Under the pieces are notes generated by a model. The model ran no database searches and was not told the DNA's origin. It was given only the letters and a program-made list of their open reading frames with translations. The position numbers and the translations under genes are program-made. Shown here piece by piece: positions 9,162 to 16,966 of a stretch of DNA of 64,000 nucleotides (positions within the stretch are counted from its first letter, which is position 1; each line of letters starts with the position of its first letter). The DNA is taken from NCBI GenBank assembly GCA_030645615.1, contig JAUSNB010000015.1, forward strand, positions 250,035-314,034, in the 5' to 3' direction. Source of the DNA: Actinomycetota bacterium (lineage in GTDB: Bacteria > Actinomycetota > Actinomycetes > S36-B12).

Positions 9162-9983
9162 ATGACCCGGATCGCGGCCGCGATCGTCACCCACAACTCC
9201 GCTGCGTGGCTGCCGGACACCTTGGCGAGCGTGCTGTCCCAGTCGCGGCCGGCGGACCTCGTCGTCGTCGTGGACGACGCCTCGACCGACGGCACCGCGG
9301 CGATCCTGCGCGACCATGGCATCGACGCCATTCCGGCACGCTCGCGGGAGTCGGACCGGGTCACGCGGATTGCCGCCAACTTCCGCCAGGCCGTCGAGGC
9401 GGCCCGCACCTGCGACCTGGTCGTTCTCGGCGACCACGACGACGTCTGGCACCCCTCTCGGCTCGCGCACCAGGCGAGCATCATGGAAGCCACTCCGGCG
9501 GCCCTGCTCCTGGCGTCCGACGGGCTGCTCGTCGATGCCGATGGCTTGCCGATGGGCGGGACCCTGCGCAGCACGTTCCCGATTCCGGACGGCTGGGTCG
9601 GCCTTGCGCCGGCGGGACGCATGCGAGAGGTGCTGCGCCATGCCGTGGCCACGGGTGGCGCCAGCGCGATCCGGCCTGCTGCTTTCCCGACGCTGGACGT
9701 CCCGCGAGGATGGCTGCATGACCGCTGGTGGAGCCTGGTGGCCGCCGCCCGGTCGGGGCTGCTGCTCGACGACGGCATCGTGATCGACTACCGAATCCAG
9801 CCTGGCCAGCAGGTCGGCCTGGACCGGGCCGCGCAAGCGCATGGCCCGATCGGCCGGCTGGGGGCGCTGGCCGGCGAGGCCGGGCGGTCGTGGGGCAAGT
9901 CGCGAGACGTCGTGCGTCGCTTGCGGCCGATGGCCCTAGACGAGGCGATCGCGCGGGAGATCCGCCTGCGCAACGTGCTCTGA
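9162..9983 (+). CDS. Family 2 glycosyltransferase
   Basis: This is a 273-residue GT-A fold enzyme. It begins with the family pattern IAAAIVTHNSAAWLPDTLASVLSQ, followed by VVVVDDASTDGT (first acidic pair) and LGDHDDVWHPSRL, which contains the metal-binding D-x-D. It is likely to add one sugar to a lipid-linked chain in the cytoplasm. ATG 9162 lies 7 nt after the preceding glycosyltransferase stop, so the two form an operon. The gene ends only 3 bp from the convergent membrane-protein gene, with no room for a separate terminator. Donor and acceptor are unknown. Confidence 0.85.
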   Translation: MTRIAAAIVTHNSAAWLPDTLASVLSQSRPADLVVVVDDASTDGTAAILRDHGIDAIPARSRESDRVTRIAANFRQAVEAARTCDLVVLGDHDDVWHPSRLAHQASIMEATPAALLLASDGLLVDADGLPMGGTLRSTFPIPDGWVGLAPAGRMREVLRHAVATGGASAIRPAAFPTLDVPRGWLHDRWWSLVAAARSGLLLDDGIVIDYRIQPGQQVGLDRAAQAHGPIGRLGALAGEAGRSWGKSRDVVRRLRPMALDEAIAREIRLRNVL

Positions 9984-9986
9984 GGG

Positions 9987-11717
9987 CTACCGCAGCCAGT
10001 CGAGGTGCGTCACGCACACGTGCGCCACGGGAGACCCGATGCCCAGGTACGGCACGGTCGTGCACTCAGGCTCCGACGGCTGGGCCCACGGCGGCAGGCT
10101 GGCCAGGAATGCGGTGATCTGCTCGCGGTCGGGTGCATACAGGGCAATGGCGCTTGGCCGAGTCTCCTCGAGGCTGGCGGATTCGACCGGGTCGAGGGTG
10201 GGACCGATTCCGATCAGGTTGTACGCCCCCCACAACTGCATTCCGGCCAGGCCGGCCGTGAGGCGACCCGGGTCGGTCCAGATGCCGATCGAGTCGTCAG
10301 GTCCGGTCCGGGCCAGCACCCACTCCTCGGCCGCGATGCGCGAGCCCATGAGCAACTCCGCGTCGAAGTCGACGTAGGCAGCCCGCAGCGGGTACTGGCC
10401 GTAGATGCCGAGCAGGCCACGGCCGTTCTGCAGCAACTGGCCGCCGATGGCGGCGATGGCGAGCGCAAGGACGAGGACCGCGAGTGCCCACCATCGATCC
10501 GTCAAGGATGCGGCGACGGCAAACGCGAGCACGATGGCCAGCGCGATCAGCAGGCCCTGCCCTGTCGACAGGTCCCGGTCCCAGCGTCCCGCCCACGCCG
10601 TCAGGCAGATCCCCGCGCCGGCCAGTCCCCACCCGACCAGGCCAGGGCGTCGCTGCCCGGCCAGGGCTGCGGTCGCCAACGCCGCGGCCACGATCGCGCC
10701 GGGCCACAGTTTCGCCACGTACGTGGGCGATTCCAGCCACGGACCGGGCACGAGTCGGATGAATGCGAACGTGAAGGCGACACTGGCCGAGCCCACGGCC
10801 AGGGCGGCGATCGAGGAGGTGAAGGCCGGCTTCCCGCGGGTGGCGACGACAGCGATCAGAGCCACCGCGATCGCTATGAGCGGCACCAGCAGCGCGATGT
10901 CACGCTGCCAGACGTCCGGGTCGCCGACGAAGCTCGAGTAGTCCAGTCTCGCGTTCCAGTCCAGGTAGGTGCGAAACCAGTCGCGGCCCGGGAAGATCGC
11001 CAGGCCGGACAGCCAGAAGGCGGCGAAGCCGACGACGAAGCCACAGATGCCTGCCGCGGCGTCCCGGGCGAGCCTTCGCCAGCGTGCCGGCCAGGCAGCG
11101 TCCGTGCGCACGAGGGCGACGATGCGCACGGCCAGCCACATCGTCATGCCCAGGAACAGTGCGTACGGGTTGAGCATGACGAGCCACGCCGCGATCAATC
11201 CCGAGCAGGCGGCGGGCAGCCAGCCGTGGCGAGGCTGCCCGAGTGCGCCCCACAGGCTAAGGGCCAGCAGCGCGGTGAGCGCCGCGAGGATCGTCCCGGT
11301 GAGGTACGTGTTGCCGACGAAGCCGAGCACCATCGTGCTCAGCGAGGCGAAGGCCGAGGCGATGACGGCCCATTCGCGCGTGCTCGTGCGCCGCACGATC
11401 GAGTACACCGAGCCGACGATGATCAGCACGAGCAGGAAGCGCCACAGGCCGAACCCAGCCCACGCGCCGAGCATGTCGGTCAGGCCGCGAACGGGGGCGA
11501 TGTAGCCCAGGCGCGTCCACGTGTACGCAGGCTCGATCGCACGATCTGCCACATCGCTGCCGAACAGGGCGAGGGAGGCGTAGAACTCGGAGTCGGGCGA
11601 GTTGAAGCCCACCCACGCCTGCGCGCCGGAAGCGAACGCAGCACCGACGGACACCGCGGCGATCAGCGCGGCATCGGGCCAGCGCAGGCGGGATGGTTGC
11701 GAACCCGCGGCCAGCAC
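9987..11717 (-). CDS. Polytopic membrane protein, probable GT-C-type glycosyltransferase
   Basis: The 576-residue protein has about twelve predicted membrane helices. Shortly after the first helix comes NSPDSEFYASLALFG (about residues 39-53), an acidic external loop with a D-x-E arrangement as found in GT-C enzymes. A soluble C-terminal region of about 110 residues begins near LLQNGRGLLGIYGQYP. The GTG start has TATCCT 6 nt upstream on the minus strand, sharing a 45-bp divergent promoter region with the long glycosyltransferase on the plus strand. Such enzymes would add sugars from polyprenyl-phosphate donors outside the cell. The assignment rests on topology and the acidic loop, not on a recognised named family. 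Confidence 0.68.
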   Translation of the reverse strand: MLAAGSQPSRLRWPDAALIAAVSVGAAFASGAQAWVGFNSPDSEFYASLALFGSDVADRAIEPAYTWTRLGYIAPVRGLTDMLGAWAGFGLWRFLLVLIIVGSVYSIVRRTSTREWAVIASAFASLSTMVLGFVGNTYLTGTILAALTALLALSLWGALGQPRHGWLPAACSGLIAAWLVMLNPYALFLGMTMWLAVRIVALVRTDAAWPARWRRLARDAAAGICGFVVGFAAFWLSGLAIFPGRDWFRTYLDWNARLDYSSFVGDPDVWQRDIALLVPLIAIAVALIAVVATRGKPAFTSSIAALAVGSASVAFTFAFIRLVPGPWLESPTYVAKLWPGAIVAAALATAALAGQRRPGLVGWGLAGAGICLTAWAGRWDRDLSTGQGLLIALAIVLAFAVAASLTDRWWALAVLVLALAIAAIGGQLLQNGRGLLGIYGQYPLRAAYVDFDAELLMGSRIAAEEWVLARTGPDDSIGIWTDPGRLTAGLAGMQLWGAYNLIGIGPTLDPVESASLEETRPSAIALYAPDREQITAFLASLPPWAQPSEPECTTVPYLGIGSPVAHVCVTHLDWLR

Positions 11718-11723
11718 AGCCGA

Positions 11724-11729
11724 AGGATA
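11724..11729 (-). promoter_or_regulatory. -10 box TATCCT for the membrane protein gene
   Basis: On the minus strand TATCCT ends 6 nt before the GTG at 11717. With the box at 11750-11755 it forms a compact divergent promoter pair. Confidence 0.42.
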
Positions 11730-11749
11730 GCGACGGCGCGGCGCTGGCC

Positions 11750-11755
11750 TACGCT
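11750..11755 (+). promoter_or_regulatory. -10 box TACGCT for the long glycosyltransferase gene
   Basis: TACGCT ends 7 nt before ATG 11763 with no Shine-Dalgarno sequence between, consistent with a leaderless transcript. Confidence 0.4.
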
Positions 11756-11762
11756 ACGCAGC

Positions 11763-13601
11763 ATGGCAGGCACGCTCGTCGAGGTCACGGACCTCGTCGA
11801 GTTCCTGCAGCGTGAGGAATCTGCGTCGGGAGTCCAGCGGGTCATCGCGGAGACGGCGCCCCGGGTGATCGCCCAGAACCCGCCGGCCCGGGCCGTGGTG
11901 CTCGACCGGGCCTCAGGCCGTCTGGTTGCCCTCTCCGACGACGAGGCCCGCGCAATACTGCAGCCCGGTGACGGCGCGGCGGAGCGGGCGGCTCGGGCGG
12001 CAGCGGCCAGCGGCATCCTGGCCCGGGCCCGGACAGCCCCTGCAGCTGCGATCGACTCAGAGACGACCATCGCCTATCTCGGGGCCTTGTGGATCAACGA
12101 CGCGCTCATGCTCGCGGCGCGGGCGGCGCACGCGGCAGGTGCCCGCAGCGTGGTCCTGCTGTACGACCTCACGCCCGTGCTGGAAACCGGGCACACCGCG
12201 GCCGTCAACGGGCTCTTCGACCGCTACCTCGCGCTCGTTGCCCAGACCGCATCGCGCGCCCCCGCGATCTCGGCATCGACCCGCCGTGACTTCGAGGCGC
12301 ACGCGCGCGACCGTGACTGGTTCACGCCCGCCGGCGGCGTGACCGGGCTGCCCTGTGGACTTGATCGGCACGCGTTCGATCCCGGGGAGTCCCCGTGGCC
12401 CCGGCCGTACGCCCTCTTCGTCGGAACGGTCGAGTCGCGCAAGAACCACCTGCTCGCCCTGCGCGCGTGGCAGGCGCTGATCGATCGCCACGGTGCCGCG
12501 GCGGTGCCCGACCTCGTGTGCGTGGGACGGCTTGGCTGGAACTCGGCCGAGTTCCTGCGGGAGTACGCCGTGAGCCGCGGTCTCGACGGGAAGGTGTCCG
12601 TCCTGTCAACCGGGATCTCCGACGCCGACCTCGCCCACCTGTACGCCCATTGCGAGTTCACCGTCTACCCCTCGCGCTACGAGGGGTGGGGGCTGCCCGT
12701 GTCCGAGAGCCTGGCCTTCGGGAAGGTGCCCATCGTCGCCCGGACATCGTCCTTGCCCGAGGCCGGCGGCGATCTCGCCGTGTACTTCGCCTCCGACGAC
12801 CTGGCCGGGTTCGTGGCGACGGTCGAGCAGGTCGGCCTGGACGCCGTTGCCCGCGCCGAGGCCGAGCAGCGCATCCGGGCTGCCGGGCCGGCTTCCCTCG
12901 ACTGGGACCATGTGGCCGACGTCATCACCGCAGAGATCGCCGCCGCCCGTGCGGAGGAAGGCAGGCCCCCCGTGTCCGCTGAGCTGGAACTGGGCAGGGA
13001 GTACATGCTGGCCGTGCCCCAGCCCGCGCCGGATGCCGGCCATGCCGATCAGTACTACGCCCATGTCATGGAGGCGGAGCTCACTCTCCTGCTCCGCCAG
13101 CCGCGCGACCCCGGCGAGGCGGAACTGGTGGCCGCAGCCATCACGGGGCAGCTCGGGTCGCCGCAGGCCTGGGGCCTTGAGGTCAGGCCCGGCCGCCGGG
13201 TCGAGGTCCGGGTGCGACGCCCCGTCGATGGCCCGCTCGTGCTGCTCATCGGGACACGGTCCATGCCGGGCGTGGTCACGGTCGAGTCCGCGGGTCCCGG
13301 CGGCCCCCGACGCGAGAAGGTCTACCTGGGGGCGGTGCTCACGCTGGCACTCGGCGATGGCCAGGCGGGTGAACCGGCCCTGGTCACCTTCACGGTGACG
13401 GACGCAACGGACTCCATCGAAGGCTTCCTGGGGATCCGCTCCATCGTGCTGCTGGGAGCCGACGACCTGCAGGCACAGGTGATCGCGCACCGCACGGCAG
13501 CCGAGGCCCTGCGCTCCGAACTCGACTTCATGGCGAGCACCCGCTCGTGGAAGGTCACCGCGCCGCTGCGCAAGATCAAGGGGCGCGGCTCAGGCCACTA
13601 G
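11763..13601 (+). CDS. GT4 glycosyltransferase with C-terminal beta domain and SRSW tail
   Basis: The 612-residue protein opens with EVTDLVEFLQREESASGVQR, a pattern seen at the N-terminus of some GT4 enzymes. The donor-binding half is clear: FVGTVESRKNHLLALRAW (about residues 218-235) and PSRYEGWGLPVSESLAFGKV (about 302-321), which includes the E-x7-E pair. Residues about 390-580 form an extra region, predicted beta-rich, with no recognised family; it could bind glycan. The end reads STRSWKVTAPLRKIKG, a basic tail seen at the C-terminus of many actinobacterial glycosyltransferases. The start at ATG 11763 fits both homology and a -10 box 7 nt upstream; the frame stays open upstream only as a shadow of the opposite gene. 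Its stop codon overlaps that of the next gene. Confidence 0.85.
   Translation: MAGTLVEVTDLVEFLQREESASGVQRVIAETAPRVIAQNPPARAVVLDRASGRLVALSDDEARAILQPGDGAAERAARAAAASGILARARTAPAAAIDSETTIAYLGALWINDALMLAARAAHAAGARSVVLLYDLTPVLETGHTAAVNGLFDRYLALVAQTASRAPAISASTRRDFEAHARDRDWFTPAGGVTGLPCGLDRHAFDPGESPWPRPYALFVGTVESRKNHLLALRAWQALIDRHGAAAVPDLVCVGRLGWNSAEFLREYAVSRGLDGKVSVLSTGISDADLAHLYAHCEFTVYPSRYEGWGLPVSESLAFGKVPIVARTSSLPEAGGDLAVYFASDDLAGFVATVEQVGLDAVARAEAEQRIRAAGPASLDWDHVADVITAEIAAARAEEGRPPVSAELELGREYMLAVPQPAPDAGHADQYYAHVMEAELTLLLRQPRDPGEAELVAAAITGQLGSPQAWGLEVRPGRRVEVRVRRPVDGPLVLLIGTRSMPGVVTVESAGPGGPRREKVYLGAVLTLALGDGQAGEPALVTFTVTDATDSIEGFLGIRSIVLLGADDLQAQVIAHRTAAEALRSELDFMASTRSWKVTAPLRKIKGRGSGH
13598..13601. 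other. Shared palindromic CTAG: overlapping convergent stop codons
   Basis: The tetramer CTAG contains the TAG stop of the plus-strand glycosyltransferase (13599-13601) and, on the other strand, the TAG stop of the Ig-like protein gene (13600-13598). The two coding regions therefore share four bases and leave no intergenic terminator. Confidence 0.9.
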
Positions 13602-14830
13602 CGTCGCGGTGGGTTCTGGATCGAGATCGTGTAGGTCTCGCTGCCGGGCGTGAGCGTCGCGTTGCCCGGCGAGATCGCGGTCACCTGGCACTGCCCGGCG
13701 CTGAGGGCCGTGAGGACCGCGCCGTTGATCACGCACGGACCCTGCTCGCTGAACAGCACGGTCGTGCCCGACGTGCTGACACCGGCAAGGGTGACCGTCG
13801 CCCCGGCCCGCATGACGATCGGCTGCGCGATCGACCACGCCGGCTGCCCGGGCGGGTCCACCGTGATGTTGTCGGACACCAGCCCCGGCTGGATGTTGAC
13901 GATCTGCGAGGACGCACCGCTGAAGCCGGGCTTGTTGCCGGTGTACTGGGCCGAGATCGTGTGGATCCCGCTGACCGGCGGGGTCCACTGCAAGGTGGCG
14001 ACACCGTTGGTGGTCGGGATGGATCCGCTGATGCCGATGCCGTCCATCAGGAAGGCGGCGCTGCCGTCCGGGTAGCCCTGGCCGAGGACGACCTGCAGCA
14101 CGGTCGGCGTCCCGACGTAGAGAGTGGTCGGCCACCGCAGCGACACCGGCAGGTCCGCGGTGGTCACGTTGGGTGTCGACACCGGGCTGGTCGAGGTGAC
14201 CTGGCCGCCCGAAGCAGGCTGGTAGGTCGCCTGGATGGAGACCGGACCCCCCGTCGTGGGAGTCCACGGCAGCACGGCCGTCGACGTCGTGCCGCCGAAC
14301 AGGCCGGTCAGCGGCGCGAACGACAGGCCGGTGCCGCCGCTGGTGGTCAGGCTCAGGTTGCCCGTGGGGGCGAGGTTGCCGATCGGGGCGATGACCGCAC
14401 CGAGCAGGCTGTTGCTCACGTTCTGCTGCAGGCTGTTCTGCGCCAGCAGGACGGTGTACGTCGGCATGGGCGCGATGACGGGCGACGACGAACCGGCGCT
14501 CACGATCGTGCCGAGCCCGCTGATGGTCCAGGTGCCCGCGGCCGCCGGAGTCCAGTTGACCGCACCGAATCCGTTGGACCCAATGGTGGTCTGCAGGGTC
14601 TGGGCCACAGCGCCGAGCTGGAGGCCGATCGTGACAACCTGTCCCGCAGCCTTGGGCGCACTGATCGTGATGACCTCAGGCACGCCGACCATGCCGTTCG
14701 GCGCGGCGATGAAGGAGTTGGACGCGGCGGTGGCGCCGGGTGACAGGGCCAGTCCGGTTGCGCCGGTGGCGGCGAGGACGAGCACGGCCGTGAGGGCCGT
14801 GCGGACGAGTCGGGTCCGGGACGTGGGCAT
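13598..14830 (-). CDS. Secreted Ig-like repeat protein
   Basis: The protein has 410 residues with a clear signal peptide: basic start, hydrophobic TALTAVLVLAATGATGLAL, and a likely cut after ATA near residue 36. The rest is Thr, Ser and Gly rich. It repeats a WTPxxxGxxTI beta motif at least three times (VNWTPAAAGTWTISG, LPWTPTTGGPVSIQA, LQWTPPVSGIHTISAQY), which is characteristic of bacterial Ig-like domains. A Cys pair (GPCVINGA and GQCQVTA) near the end could form a disulfide. No sortase motif or membrane anchor is seen, so it is probably released or bound noncovalently. The ATG is fixed by a strong AAGGAGG site 4 nt upstream. A surface or adhesion role is plausible but unproven. Confidence 0.78.
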   Translation of the reverse strand: MPTSRTRLVRTALTAVLVLAATGATGLALSPGATAASNSFIAAPNGMVGVPEVITISAPKAAGQVVTIGLQLGAVAQTLQTTIGSNGFGAVNWTPAAAGTWTISGLGTIVSAGSSSPVIAPMPTYTVLLAQNSLQQNVSNSLLGAVIAPIGNLAPTGNLSLTTSGGTGLSFAPLTGLFGGTTSTAVLPWTPTTGGPVSIQATYQPASGGQVTSTSPVSTPNVTTADLPVSLRWPTTLYVGTPTVLQVVLGQGYPDGSAAFLMDGIGISGSIPTTNGVATLQWTPPVSGIHTISAQYTGNKPGFSGASSQIVNIQPGLVSDNITVDPPGQPAWSIAQPIVMRAGATVTLAGVSTSGTTVLFSEQGPCVINGAVLTALSAGQCQVTAISPGNATLTPGSETYTISIQNPPRR

Positions 14831-14833
14831 GGG

Positions 14834-14840
14834 GCCTCCT
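14834..14840 (-). promoter_or_regulatory. Strong ribosome binding site AAGGAGG-type for Ig-like protein
   Basis: On the minus strand the bases read AGGAGGC preceded by A, a near-perfect Shine-Dalgarno core 4 nt from ATG 14830. It settles the start within a frame that stays open much further upstream, and stands out among the many starts lacking a site. Confidence 0.7.
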
Positions 14841-14933
14841 TGTTCGCGTGCCTTCGAGGCTACCCACCCGCCGCCCAGTTTCGCCTGATATCGCCCGGTG
14901 AGCCTGCCGGTAGTATCGCGGCTGGCCGCAACC

Positions 14934-14941
14934 GAGGGAGG
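14934..14941 (+). promoter_or_regulatory. wzm: Ribosome binding site GAGGGAGG for wzm
   Basis: GAGGGAGG lies 9 nt before GTG 14951 and supports that start over upstream codons in the same frame. The 120-bp gap between the divergent genes (14831-14950) otherwise holds only this and the opposite-strand site. Confidence 0.6.
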
Positions 14942-14950
14942 CAGTCTCGC

Positions 14951-15748
14951 GTGCTGACCGACCTGTACTCGCGGCGCGCGCTCGTCTGGGCCTTCGCCAA
15001 CCGGGATTTCTCCACGCGATACCGGTCCAGCCTGCTGGGCTGGGCATGGTCCCTCATCCAGCCACTGGCAACGCTCGTGGTGTTCGCGGCGGTGTTCTCC
15101 ATCGTCTTCCGGATCGAGGCGCCTCTGCTCGGCAACGGCGAAGGCTCGTCCTACGCGGCATTCCTGTTCACCGGGCTGGTCACCTGGAACCTCTTCTCCA
15201 GCGTGCTCACGCTGTCGATGACTCAGTTGAAGTCGAATGGCGAACTGCTCAAGAAGGTGCAGTTCCCGGCATGGGCGCCGATCCTCGGCGCATCCATCGT
15301 CCAGCTCATCCAGGTGCTGCTCGAACTCTTCGTGCTCGTGCTGATGTTCGCCTTCCTGCGCAATGCGGGGTGGACCTGGGTGCTCGCCATCCCCATCCTG
15401 CTCGGCCTGCTGCTGTTCTCGCAGGGGGTCGGCCTCATGCTGTCCATCGTCAATGCGCGCTTCGGCGACGTGATGTACATCGTCGCCGTCGTGCTCGGTG
15501 CGCTGTACTTCCTCACCCCGGTGCTGTACCCGATGAGCATGGTCGAGGACCAGAGCGAATGGCTCGGCTGGATCGTGCGACTGAACCCGGTGTCGTGGTA
15601 CGTCGAGGCGATGCACGACGCGATGTACTCCCTCGTCTCCCCGCCCGCGCTGGTGATCGCTGGCCTGCTGGCCGGCGGGTTCGCCGTGTTCTGGCTGGGC
15701 TTCGCCGTCTTCGCCCGTTGGAGCGAGGACATCGGGGAGCTCCTGTGA
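14951..15748 (+). CDS. wzm: ABC-2 polysaccharide export permease (Wzm)
   Basis: The membrane half of an ABC exporter that moves completed undecaprenyl-linked glycans across the membrane. At 265 residues it has the usual Wzm size, with six predicted helices. The N-terminal sequence RDFSTRYRSSLLGWAWSLIQPLATLVVFAAVF is characteristic of the O-antigen and teichoic-acid permease group, as is LTPVLYPMSMV before the last external helix and RLNPVSWYVEAMHDAMY. The GTG start has a GAGGGAGG site. The ATPase gene overlaps its stop as GTGA, so the two subunits are coupled. Identification is firm; the transported glycan is unknown. Confidence 0.92.
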   Translation: MLTDLYSRRALVWAFANRDFSTRYRSSLLGWAWSLIQPLATLVVFAAVFSIVFRIEAPLLGNGEGSSYAAFLFTGLVTWNLFSSVLTLSMTQLKSNGELLKKVQFPAWAPILGASIVQLIQVLLELFVLVLMFAFLRNAGWTWVLAIPILLGLLLFSQGVGLMLSIVNARFGDVMYIVAVVLGALYFLTPVLYPMSMVEDQSEWLGWIVRLNPVSWYVEAMHDAMYSLVSPPALVIAGLLAGGFAVFWLGFAVFARWSEDIGELL

Positions 15749-16965
15749 GCGGAGTGGCGGTCGATCTCGTCGGGGTCGGCAAGAGGTTCAAGCGCCAGGT
15801 CGACCGGCGCAACAGCATCAAGGAGCGCATCGTCCGCGGGCGGGCCCGCCGCCCGGAAGACTTCTGGGCCGTGCGTGACATCAGCCTGCAGATCCCCGAA
15901 GGAAGCGTGTACGGGCTCATCGGCCACAACGGCTCCGGCAAGTCGACCCTGCTGAAGATGATCGGTGGCATCTACCGGCCGACCACGGGGACCATCACGA
16001 CGACGGGGCGAGTGGCGTCGCTCATCGAGCTTGGCGCCGGCTTCCACCCGGACATGACGGGCCGCGAGAACATCGCCCTGAATGGATCGATCCTCGGACT
16101 GCCGCGGCGAGAGATCACCGCGGTCACCGAGGAGATCATCGAGTTCAGCGGGCTCGGCGACTTCATCAACGACCCGGTCAAGCACTACTCCAGCGGCATG
16201 TACGTCCGCCTCGGCTTCTCCGTCGCCGTGCACATGAAGCCCGACGTCCTCCTCGTCGACGAGGTGCTGGCGGTCGGTGACGAGGAGTTCCAGCGCAAGT
16301 GCTTCGACCACCTGTACGCCCTGCGCAGGTCGGGTCGCACGATCGTCGTGGTCAGCCACGGACTGGGTCAGCTCGAGGGCCTGTGCGACGAGATCGCCTG
16401 GCTCGAGCACGGCATGCTTCAAGAGCGCGGACCTGCGGTCAACACGATCGCCGCCTACCTGCGCCGGGTCAACGCCGAGGAGGCCAGCCGCAACCCGATG
16501 GTGGCGGCAACGCGTGACGACGACGGAGGCGCACGCGCGGGAGACCAGTCGATGCGCGTGCGGACGGCCGCCATCGTCGACCTGCAGGGTGAGTCCATCA
16601 ACCACGCCGAGACGGGCACCACCTTCCAGGTCCGGCTCGGCCTGACTGCCGCAGAACCGGTTCTCGGCCCGAACATCCGCATCGCGCTGCAGCACGAGTC
16701 GGGACCGCTCGTCGCCATGATCAGCAACCATCAGCACGGGTTCGATCTGGGTGTGGTGCCGGCCGGCGACCTGGCCCTCGACATGGCCCTGCTCGACAAC
16801 CCGCTCCTGCCCGGTCGGTACCGGGTGCACATCGACGTCTTCGACCACACCGGATCGCGACTTCTGGACTCGTGGAACGACGCTGTGGAGTTCGCCGTCC
16901 GCAGCGCATCGGGCGAGATCGGACAGGGCTTCGTGCGGCTGCGGGCCCGGACCACCCGCAGCTGA
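15745..16965 (+). CDS. wzt: Polysaccharide ABC transporter ATPase with C-terminal carbohydrate-binding domain (Wzt)
   Basis: This 406-residue ATPase energises the Wzm permease. Walker A GHNGSGKST lies at about residues 60-68, the signature YSSGMYVRLGF near 147 and Walker B VLLVDEVLAVGDEE near 167. After a linker (about residues 245-270) comes a C-terminal beta domain (about 275-395) with the segments GTTFQVRLGL, LPGRYRVHIDVFDHTG and DAVEFAV, matching the Wzt C-terminal domain that in O8/O9a-type systems recognises a terminal modification of the finished chain. This suggests that export here may depend on a cap, perhaps a methyl group; the many methyltransferases in the locus are candidates. 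The start is GTG overlapping the permease stop. Confidence 0.92.
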   Translation: MSGVAVDLVGVGKRFKRQVDRRNSIKERIVRGRARRPEDFWAVRDISLQIPEGSVYGLIGHNGSGKSTLLKMIGGIYRPTTGTITTTGRVASLIELGAGFHPDMTGRENIALNGSILGLPRREITAVTEEIIEFSGLGDFINDPVKHYSSGMYVRLGFSVAVHMKPDVLLVDEVLAVGDEEFQRKCFDHLYALRRSGRTIVVVSHGLGQLEGLCDEIAWLEHGMLQERGPAVNTIAAYLRRVNAEEASRNPMVAATRDDDGGARAGDQSMRVRTAAIVDLQGESINHAETGTTFQVRLGLTAAEPVLGPNIRIALQHESGPLVAMISNHQHGFDLGVVPAGDLALDMALLDNPLLPGRYRVHIDVFDHTGSRLLDSWNDAVEFAVRSASGEIGQGFVRLRARTTRS

Positions 16966-16966
16966 T

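Noticed and set aside
10005-11762. Long plus-strand open frame ahead of the glycosyltransferase at 11763
   Set aside because: It lies fully opposite the membrane-protein gene (9987-11717), has low-complexity Arg/Gly/Asp-rich sequence and matches no family; it is a high-G+C shadow frame. The real start is ATG 11763.
14840-15616. Upstream extension of the Ig-like protein frame on the minus strand
   Set aside because: The frame runs on opposite wzm, but the signal peptide and a strong AAGGAGG site fix the start at 14830.
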